NCBI GenBank assembly: GCA_041484845.1
Contig: JBGPIK010000245.1
Location: 1 to 10,161, forward strand
Direction: 5' to 3'
Origin: JBGPIK01 sp041484845
GTDB taxonomy: Bacteria; Desulfobacterota; Binatia; UBA9968
Length of the DNA: 10,161 nucleotides
Position 1 is the first letter of the stretch. Each line of letters opens with the position of its first letter. The position numbers were made by a program, and so were the translations under genes. The notes beneath the pieces were generated by a model. The model was not told the DNA's origin, ran no database searches, and saw nothing but the letters and a program-made list of their open reading frames with translations. This document shows positions 6,000 through 10,161 of the stretch, one piece after another.

Positions 6000-6539
6000 C
6001 TATGACTTCGCCTCTGCCGCCTTCGCTTCGCGCCCACGTTTTTTCGCCCCGGGCGCCTGAATTTGCTTTCCGCCGATCACCACAAAGCCAAGCTTTACCG
6101 CATGGCGACGGAGCATCAAGCCCGCGCACATGCGGAAGCGACCGATAGCGCCGTGACGCTCCATATCGACCTTTGGCGGTTCACTGTCGTTTTCCTTCAG
6201 GCAAGTCTTAAACGCCGTCCAATCGAAGCTGCCGTCCTCGGTGCGGAAAACCTCTTTGAACGCCAGCGCTAACCAGTCGCCGCACGAGTTCACGTCGCCG
6301 CGCGCGGCGTGCTCGGACTTAGCTTTCGATAGCACGCAGATCGAAGCCTCTTCCTCGGCGGCTTTTTGCTCCTTGCACAGCCGACATCTTGTCCATGTTC
6401 TTGCCTGGCGGCCCTTGTGGATATTAATATCGAGAAACGCCGGTCTGTATATTACTAGACGATAAAGTCTCTCAATGATGATGATCTGGTTAATCTTGCT
6501 CAAGGGTGTTAAGTTTTGATCCAAAGAGGTGCAGATCAA
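6000..6539 (-). CDS. Unknown protein, family member duplicated at 9360-9479; start uncertain
   Basis: The ORF encodes up to 179 aa. Coding character is firm from about 6392 downward: RLCKEQKAAEEEASI, then AARGDVNSCGDWLALAFKEV, FDWTAFKTCLKEND, RHGAIGRFRMCAGLMLRRHA and a Lys/Ala-rich tail. A second, degraded copy at 9360-9479 differs partly at silent sites and by a 6-nt in-frame gap, which supports this frame. The first 45 or so residues are doubtful. The TTG at 6539 overlaps the start of the divergent DUF433 gene, has no ribosome site, and the N-terminal sequence is not protein-like. A 5' frameshift or truncation near 6385-6400 is likely. I do not recognise the function. Confidence 0.55.
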   Translation of the reverse strand: MICTSLDQNLTPLSKINQIIIIERLYRLVIYRPAFLDINIHKGRQARTWTRCRLCKEQKAAEEEASICVLSKAKSEHAARGDVNSCGDWLALAFKEVFRTEDGSFDWTAFKTCLKENDSEPPKVDMERHGAIGRFRMCAGLMLRRHAVKLGFVVIGGKQIQAPGAKKRGREAKAAEAKS

Positions 6540-6763
6540 TGGCCAAGCTAGCAGAGCGAATCACAGTTGACCCGGAACAATGCGGGGGACGGCCTTGCAT
6601 TCGCGGGATGCGGATTCGTGTCATCGATGTACTGGACTTACTTGCCAATGGACTAACGCCGGAGCAGGTGCTGGAAGAACTACCAGACTTGGAGCCTGAA
6701 GATATTGCCGCGTGCCTGCGCTTCGCGAGTCGGCAACTCGCTCACCCCGTGGTTGCAGCGTGA
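6539..6763 (+). CDS. DUF433 family antitoxin
   Basis: A 74-aa protein matching DUF433 in length and motifs: ITVDPEQCGGRPCIRGMRI, VLDLLANGLTPEQVLEELPD, then LEPEDIAACLRFA. DUF433 proteins are small helical DNA-binding antitoxins paired with DUF5615 PIN-like toxins. The downstream gene overlaps by GTGA (start GTG 6760, stop TGA 6761-6763), the expected coupled arrangement. ATG at 6539 is supported by GAGG 9 nt upstream; an in-frame GTG at 6506 lacks support. By analogy with such pairs it should autoregulate the operon, but no operator was identified. The gene appears intact. Confidence 0.92.
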   Translation: MAKLAERITVDPEQCGGRPCIRGMRIRVIDVLDLLANGLTPEQVLEELPDLEPEDIAACLRFASRQLAHPVVAA

Positions 6764-6984
6764 TTCTCTGGATTGATGCGCAACTGTCCCCGGCGCTGGC
6801 GCGCTGGATTCGTGAGACGTTCGACATTGAAACGCAGGCGGTGCGTGATGTGGGCCTGCGGAACGCAAAAGATCCTGTCATCTTCCAGGCGGCGCGCGAG
6901 GCCAAGGCGGTAGTTATGAGTAAGGACGAAGACTTTCGTTTGCTCGTCGAGCGACTAGGGCCACCGCCGCAGGTCTATGGGTGA
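6760..6984 (+). CDS. DUF5615 PIN-like toxin, frameshifted near its C-terminus
   Basis: Starts at a GTG overlapping the antitoxin stop and reads ILWIDAQLSPALARWIRETF, DVGLRNAKDPVIFQAAREA, VVMSKDEDFRLLVERLG. This is a clear DUF5615 (PIN-like, Mut7-C-type RNase fold) sequence with acidic candidates D6, D38, D56 and D58. The frame ends at residue 74 after PPPQVYG. Family members continue with a conserved IWV-TCGNTSNARL region, which is present here in the +1 register from 6981. A one-base deletion at about 6975-6976 explains this. The catalytic acidic cluster is retained but the last 37 residues are lost, so activity is doubtful unless frameshifting occurs. It could also be a sequence error. Confidence 0.88.
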   Translation: MILWIDAQLSPALARWIRETFDIETQAVRDVGLRNAKDPVIFQAAREAKAVVMSKDEDFRLLVERLGPPPQVYG

Positions 6985-7202
6985 CGTGTGGAAACACCTC
7001 GAACGCGCGGCTCTGTCAGATTTTGGCCAAAAGTTTGCCGTCCGCACTTGAACTCTTACAGCGTGGGGAGCCGCTGGTGGAAATCAGTGATGCGTTCGTG
7101 CCACCGCGAGGGGGCAAACGACCAACAAGTCGTTCCACCCGACCCCGGCCACGCCGCGGTTCCGGAAAACGTGCCAGGTCACGTCCTCGTCGCGGCGGGT
7201 GA
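6981..7202 (+). pseudogene. Displaced C-terminal part of the DUF5615 toxin
   Basis: The frame opening at 6981 starts VTCGNTSNARLCQILAKSLP and continues SALELLQRGEPLVEISD to about 7091, the conserved C-terminal segment of DUF5615 toxins. It is separated from the N-terminal part by a single missing base. After 7091 the translation becomes Arg/Pro-rich and no longer resembles the family, so the natural toxin end is probably near there and the frame runs on by chance. Confidence 0.8.
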
Positions 7203-7296
7203 CCTCTGACGTTGGCATACAAGAGTGTATTAAGACCACTACAAGGCTTAGCCCTTCAGACGTATAGACCCGGCTCTGCCGACTGCAGCGTGCTCC

Positions 7297-7452
7297 GTGC
7301 CTCGTCGCGCCGGGCGAACAGGGCGCTATCTGCGCGTGATTTATGTTCCAGATCCGGAACCGGAGAGCGTATTTGTGATCACAGCGTACGAGTTGCGCGG
7401 AAAGCCATTGTTCGCCTATCGAAGACGCGTACGTAAGAAAGGAAAGAACTGA
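7297..7452 (+). pseudogene. C-terminal remnant of a DUF4258-like toxin
   Basis: A 51-aa stretch from GTG 7297 reads GRTGRYLRVIYVPDPEPESV, FVITAYELRGKPLFAYRRRV, RKKGKN and stops. This matches the C-terminal half of DUF4258-type toxins, which end with a Y.L.V.Y......VFVITAYE..GKP...YRRR pattern. The N-terminal half expected upstream (about 50-60 residues with H..R...RGI) is not seen; upstream sequence is open in frame only back to about 7250 and is not similar. The gene is therefore truncated at its 5' end. It immediately precedes an antitoxin remnant. Confidence 0.6.
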
Positions 7453-7541
7453 AACAGAGCAAATTTCCACCGGGTTGGGACGAGCAAAAAGTACGTCGAG
7501 TGCTCAAGCATTATGAACAGCAGACGGAAGAAGAGGCCTGA
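7449..7541 (+). pseudogene. Truncated antitoxin remnant paired with the DUF4258-like toxin
   Basis: A 30-aa peptide LKQSKFPPGWDEQKVRRVLK then HYEQQTEEEA. The FPPGWDE-x-(K/R)VRRVL-x-HYE-x-QTEEEA pattern is typical of short antitoxins found directly downstream of such toxins. Only a CTG is available as a start, overlapping the toxin stop (CTGA where ATGA or GTGA would be expected), with AGGA 5 nt upstream. Homologues, as I recall them, extend roughly 30 residues further (AVAEDEAA...). Here a TGA follows GAGGCC, so the protein is cut short. Confidence 0.55.
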
Positions 7542-7552
7542 ATTATTCGCGG

Positions 7553-8143
7553 CTAACGGTGTGCCGCGACGCGTTTCAGTGACGGCTGCCATTGGCCTCT
7601 GGGGCTGCTTGCGCTTTCTTCGTCGTACGGAAATGATGACCGCGCTCGTATTTGGCTTTCTCTCAAGTCTCTGATGGACCGGTCCCGCGATTGCTTAAAA
7701 ACCCGCGGGTGCGTTTGGCGAAACATCCAATATGCGCCAGAAACTATAAATGCAATAATGCCGAAAGAAATCCAGAATCCCCAAAGCCAAATGGGATGCC
7801 AGCGCAACTGCGATTCTGCGCTAGCGAGGTTTTTCTCCAAATCACTGCTTTTTCTTTCAAGCTTTCCAATCCGCGCATCTTTTTTGCCCAGTTCTTCTTC
7901 CAGCGTCTTACTCTCTACATATGAGCGAAGCGGCAGTTTCAGCTGCTGGCCGATTTGGAGATTGCTGTCCAAAACCCCGGGATTGTGTTTTTTAATTTCT
8001 TCTTTCGGAATTTCGAGAGTCGTCGCAATGATGTCAAGATTGTCGCCGGGTCGTACCTTCCATGTTTGGCTCGCAGCAGCCGCTGCCATAGGTAAAACAA
8101 AAAGAGAGCAGAGAATGAAAAGAAGAAAAAGAATCCTTTTCAT
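7553..8143 (-). CDS. LysM domain protein with coiled coil and membrane segment
   Basis: A 196-aa envelope protein. Residues 1-24 form a signal peptide or anchor (MKRILFLLFILCSLFVLPMA). Residues 26-71 are a LysM domain: WKVRPGDNLDIIATTLEIPK, N54-P, and LQIGQQLKLP at the end, a peptidoglycan-binding fold. Residues 78-113 are a charged coiled coil, 118-141 a strong transmembrane helix (IWLWGFWISFGIIAFIVSGA), and 142-196 a basic cytoplasmic tail. ATG 8143 is chosen for the signal peptide and the AAAGGGGAC ribosome site; ATG 8194 would place 17 residues before it. The arrangement resembles FimV-like proteins in miniature. A weak stem (CGCGGC 7548-7553 with GCCGCG 7563-7568) straddles the stop, with little T tract. 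Confidence 0.85.
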   Translation of the reverse strand: MKRILFLLFILCSLFVLPMAAAAASQTWKVRPGDNLDIIATTLEIPKEEIKKHNPGVLDSNLQIGQQLKLPLRSYVESKTLEEELGKKDARIGKLERKSSDLEKNLASAESQLRWHPIWLWGFWISFGIIAFIVSGAYWMFRQTHPRVFKQSRDRSIRDLRESQIRARSSFPYDEESASSPRGQWQPSLKRVAAHR

Positions 8144-8194
8144 ATAGTCCCCTTTCTCGCAGCGCAAGAATGATGATCGATCAAGAACTCCCAT

Positions 8195-8684
8195 GAAGCC
8201 TCACTATTAAGCGAGACTCCCCCCGTCGAAGGCGAGAAACGCTGATCGGCCTATCCATCTGTAACGATCTCACGTGCAAACGAGATGCCGCCGGCAGAGT
8301 CGTACTTTTTAGCCGGCATACCACCAGAGTTTGCATAGGTGAAAAACCCGGTTCATAGGATTCTCAGGAGCGAGAAGGGCCTCGCGAGCCCGGCAGGAGG
8401 CCAGGCAAAAGCGCCAAGCGCATAGCGGTCGCACCTCCTGAATCGAAACCCCTGGGCTTCACACTCACCCCGGAAACGCAGGTCTTTTTGTCTACGCCCC
8501 ATCGAAGTGCACGGGTACGAATATGCAGAGGTGCAAATAACTTGACCTGATTTCTGGCATCTATGCGAAGATGCCGAATTGGTACTGACAAAAACTAACG
8601 AAATCATTCTCGAAACATTCGGGCACTCGTGTTGCTCTGTCTAAGGGTGAAAGGTACAGAACGCAGACCCGACGGTTATGTCGA
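8195..8684. other. Intergenic region between divergent genes, no gene identified
   Basis: About 490 bp separate the divergent LysM and Gln-rich genes, so promoters for both should lie here. No convincing -35/-10 pair was found: TTGACC (8542-8547) has no well-spaced partner. A perfect 7-bp stem with 6-nt loop lies at 8556-8575 (GGCATCT/AGATGCC). The ORFs crossing the region have no protein-like composition. Confidence 0.5.
8364..8423 (-). CDS. Possible 19-aa ORF with a strong ribosome site
   Basis: On the - strand, AGGAGGT (8433-8439) lies 9 nt before an ATG at 8423, which opens MRLALLPGLLPGSRGPSRS and stops at 8364. The ribosome site is as strong as any in the window. No homology can be judged at this length, so it may be chance or a leader peptide of unknown purpose. 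Confidence 0.2.
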   Translation of the reverse strand: MRLALLPGLLPGSRGPSRS

Positions 8685-9182
8685 ATGAAGTATCTCAATT
8701 GGACTGCTGCTATTTTGCTTACCGCTCTGGCGGCGATTCATTTGCCGCCTAAGGCGATGGCTAACGCCGCGGCCGACCAGACTGAAGACATTCGCAGAGA
8801 GCAAACGGAATCGCGTCAGGAGGAGCAAATTAAGCAGTTGCACCACGAAGAGCAAATACGAAATCTCCAGCGCGAGCAAGATGTCAATCAAGCGCAGCAA
8901 CAACTGGATCAGCTAAAGCAAAATAGGATGGACGAGCCGCAGCTGCAAACACAGCCGCAGCTTAATCAGACGCAGCAACAATTAGATAGGCTCAAGAACG
9001 ACCAGCAGATCGAGCGGATTCAGAGGGAACAACAACTCGACCGCATCCAGCGCGAGCAAAACCCGTCGCGCCAGCAGGAACAGATAAGGGATCTCCAGCG
9101 CCAGCAACAGATAGACCTATTGCGCGACCAGCTGCGAAAAAACCAGATCCAACAAGATTTGAACCGACTTCAACATCGGTAG
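8685..9182 (+). CDS. Exported Gln-rich repeat/coiled-coil protein
   Basis: A 165-aa protein with a signal peptide (MKYLNWTAAILLTALAAIHL, likely cut at AMA|NA, residue 26). The mature part consists almost entirely of Q, R, E, L, D and N in short degenerate repeats such as QQQLDQLKQ/QQQLDRLK, REQQLDRIQREQ and EQIRDLQRQQQ. Heptad-like spacing of Leu and Ile predicts a long periplasmic or surface coiled coil. At DNA level, CGCAGCAACAA..T.GAT is repeated at 8893 and 8971. No catalytic motif is present. It resembles small Gln-rich exported proteins annotated as hypothetical in many genomes. The start is set by the signal peptide; the ribosome site is weak. Its job may be structural. Confidence 0.75.
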   Translation: MKYLNWTAAILLTALAAIHLPPKAMANAAADQTEDIRREQTESRQEEQIKQLHHEEQIRNLQREQDVNQAQQQLDQLKQNRMDEPQLQTQPQLNQTQQQLDRLKNDQQIERIQREQQLDRIQREQNPSRQQEQIRDLQRQQQIDLLRDQLRKNQIQQDLNRLQHR

Positions 9183-9288
9183 AAAAACAGACGTGGTGCA
9201 GCGCATGGTGGGTGAGGGGTCTGGCGCCGTTCATTCAGGGGCGACCGCCAGAACATCGAGACGATCATCCGCGAACGGGAGCGGGCAG

Positions 9289-9322
9289 CGATATCAATAT
9301 CCGCAAAGGCCGCCGGCAAGAA
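9289..9322 (+). repeat. Inverted short copy of the 5' part of the 6000-6539 ORF
   Basis: The + strand here (CGATATCAATATCCGCAAAG, continuing GCCGCCGGCAAGAA) matches the - strand at 6432-6398 with three substitutions and one single-base gap. At the first locus the matching DNA lies just upstream, in the same orientation, of the part copied at 9360-9479. Here the two pieces face opposite ways, so one has been inverted. Confidence 0.6.
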
Positions 9323-9359
9323 TAAGCACCATGGTCCCCTGCGGACGCCCGCAAGCGGC

Positions 9360-9479
9360 AGCTCTAGCCAATCTACGCAGAATTCACATCGCCGCGCGCG
9401 GCGTACACGGACTTGGCTTTCGCGGAGATTGAAGCCTCTTGCTCGGCGGCTTTCTGCTCCTTGCGCAGCCGACATCTTA
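9360..9479 (-). pseudogene. Degraded partial copy of the 6000-6539 gene
   Basis: Read on the - strand, the segment gives RLRKEQKAAEQEASI, then SAKAKSVYAARGDVNSA and a stop. It aligns with RLCKEQKAAEEEASI..LSKAKSEHAARGDVNSC of the gene at 6000-6539. Relative to that gene it lacks 6 nt in frame and has a further small deletion that introduces stop codons (near 9377 and 9366). The rest of the gene is missing. It also shows the likely ancestral residues: R and S where the other copy has C. Confidence 0.75.
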
Positions 9480-9534
9480 CTCGAATGTGGTAAAGACAAG
9501 ATCCTGACTTTTTCGGGATTTGTGAAGGCGGTGT

Positions 9535-9776
9535 TTTGACTGTCGCACGTTGGCACGATTGCCATCCGTCATCAAGCGCGCTTACCGGTGAGGCGGTTTA
9601 ATACGGGGTAAAGACTTCTTTTTCATTTGTCATCGCGTCTTGCCTCTGCTAGCGTACGGCGGCGCACAATTGTTTATGCTTGCGAAGGTCAACAGCGCTG
9701 CACTCTACGGCATCGATGCGCTTCGGGTCGAGGTGGAAATCGATCTCGCCTCCGGACTGCCCCAACTTGCCACCGT
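9535..9776. repeat. Right direct repeat: comM upstream region plus 34 codons
   Basis: This is the compact counterpart of 2182-2781, without the palindrome and MITE-like element found there. Homology ends after the codons for LPQLATV, precisely where the left copy is truncated. Beyond this point comM continues here, so this side connects to the intact gene. Confidence 0.8.
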
Positions 9777-10161
9777 CGGATTGCCCGAAGGCGCAGTCAG
9801 GGAAAGCAAAGATCGCATCCGCGCCGCGGTCAAGAACTGCGGTTACACCTTTCCCGCCAAGCGCATCACCATCAATCTCGCTCCCGCAGATATAAAGAAA
9901 GAAGGTTCGGCTTATGATCTGCCCATGGCGGTCGGCATTCTTGCCGCTGAAGGGCTTATCGACAAAACGCTGATCAAGGATTACTTGCTGATCGGCGAAT
10001 TGTCCCTCGACGGCTCGGTTAAACCTGTGCGCGGCGCTCTGCCCATCGCGATGGCGGCGAAAAAGGAGAAGGTTAAAGGGCTGATCCTTCCGGAGCAAAA
10101 CGCGCCGGAAGCCGCGGTCGTGCGCGAAATTGAAGTTCTCGGCGTCAAGAATCTTCCTCAG
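9676..10161 (+). CDS. comM: ComM/YifB family Mg-chelatase-like AAA+ ATPase (5' part, runs off the window)
   Basis: The first 162 codons of a gene that continues beyond the edge. The sequence MLAKVNSAALYGIDALRVEV, then LPQLATVGLPEGAVRESKDR, RIRAAVKNCGYTFPAKRITI, NLAPADIKKEGSAYDLPMAV and GELSLDGSVKPVRGALPIAM is the standard N-terminal domain of YifB/ComM, which precedes the AAA+ core. In naturally competent bacteria ComM is a hexameric helicase promoting branch migration during transformation; elsewhere its role is less clear. The full protein is about 500 aa, so roughly two thirds lies outside. Its first 34 codons and promoter region are duplicated at 2182-2781. The comM gene is a known insertion site of genomic islands in Acinetobacter. 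Confidence 0.95.
   Translation, partial: MLAKVNSAALYGIDALRVEVEIDLASGLPQLATVGLPEGAVRESKDRIRAAVKNCGYTFPAKRITINLAPADIKKEGSAYDLPMAVGILAAEGLIDKTLIKDYLLIGELSLDGSVKPVRGALPIAMAAKKEKVKGLILPEQNAPEAAVVREIEVLGVKNLPQ

Larger units (their letters stand above)
9183..9534. other. Gene-free segment with rearranged remnants
   Basis: No intact gene is seen between the Gln-rich gene and the right-hand repeat. The segment contains two scraps related to the 6000-6539 gene, in opposite orientations (9289-9322 and 9360-9479), and unassigned sequence around them. ORFs crossing it are not protein-like. Confidence 0.55.

Noticed and set aside
7084..7470. 128-aa ORF on the - strand
   Set aside because: It lies antisense to the toxin C-terminal fragment and the second toxin-antitoxin remnant, whose + strand protein patterns are recognisable.
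8542..8575. Promoter for the Gln-rich gene (TTGACC with TATGCG)
   Set aside because: The spacing is only 14 bp and the -10 match is poor; the 7-bp hairpin there has no T tract either.
2782..9534. Integrase, transposase or resolvase of the island
   Set aside because: All plausible ORFs were read and none shows a tyrosine or serine recombinase, DDE or HUH motif, so no mobility gene can be named.
9170..9565. 131-aa - strand ORF near the right boundary
   Set aside because: It crosses the degraded gene copy in the wrong frame and overlaps the comM-upstream repeat; composition is Arg-rich and non-homologous.
1..10161. CRISPR array, tRNA or rRNA
   Set aside because: No regularly spaced direct repeats and no tRNA-like or rRNA-like sequence was seen on either strand.

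Overview
This is an accessory region of a bacterial chromosome with a moderate G+C bias, probably from an uncultured soil or sediment organism. Families of intergenic palindromes (GTCATTCCCGC...GCGGGAAT, TGTCATxTCGAG...CGAAATGACA, and a TTCACCGC-bounded composite) suggest a deltaproteobacteria/NC10/Binatota-like lineage. That placement is inference from repeat style and gene types only; there is no rRNA or tRNA to confirm it.

Layout. Positions 1-452 hold a mosaic of dispersed palindromic repeats and no gene. A UbiD-family prenylated-FMN-type decarboxylase lies at 453-2126 (-). Positions 2182-2781 carry the upstream region and first 34 codons of a comM/yifB gene (Mg-chelatase-like AAA+ ATPase); this copy breaks off at 2781. 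Near-homologous sequence reappears at 9535-9776, where the same gene reads on intact to the window edge (9676 to beyond 10161). The 6.75 kb between (2782-9534) looks like an inserted or recombined accessory island bounded by long direct repeats of the comM 5' end. The seven differences between the two 101-bp coding stretches are all synonymous. That argues for two alleles that diverged under selection, not a recent local duplication. The left copy also contains a 169-bp MITE-like element with terminal inverted repeats and a CTAG target duplication, for which the right copy shows the unoccupied site.

Island cargo, left to right: a + strand cluster made of an HNH nuclease with an uncharacterised C-terminal region, a 75-aa protein, a tail-anchored protein, an N-terminally membrane-anchored coiled-coil protein whose C-terminus is disturbed by a 98-bp out-of-frame tandem duplication, and a short exported ORF that looks truncated. 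Then come two - strand genes of unknown function, a DUF433/DUF5615 toxin-antitoxin pair with a frameshifted toxin, remnants of a second (DUF4258-like) toxin-antitoxin pair, a LysM/coiled-coil/membrane protein (-), and a Gln-rich exported repeat protein (+). Just before the right boundary are rearranged pieces of the 6000-6539 gene.

The HNH-plus-membrane-protein cluster resembles the content of defence islands, but no known system can be assigned. The frameshifts, truncations and gene scraps show that the island is decaying. No integrase, transposase, CRISPR array, tRNA or rRNA was recognised.
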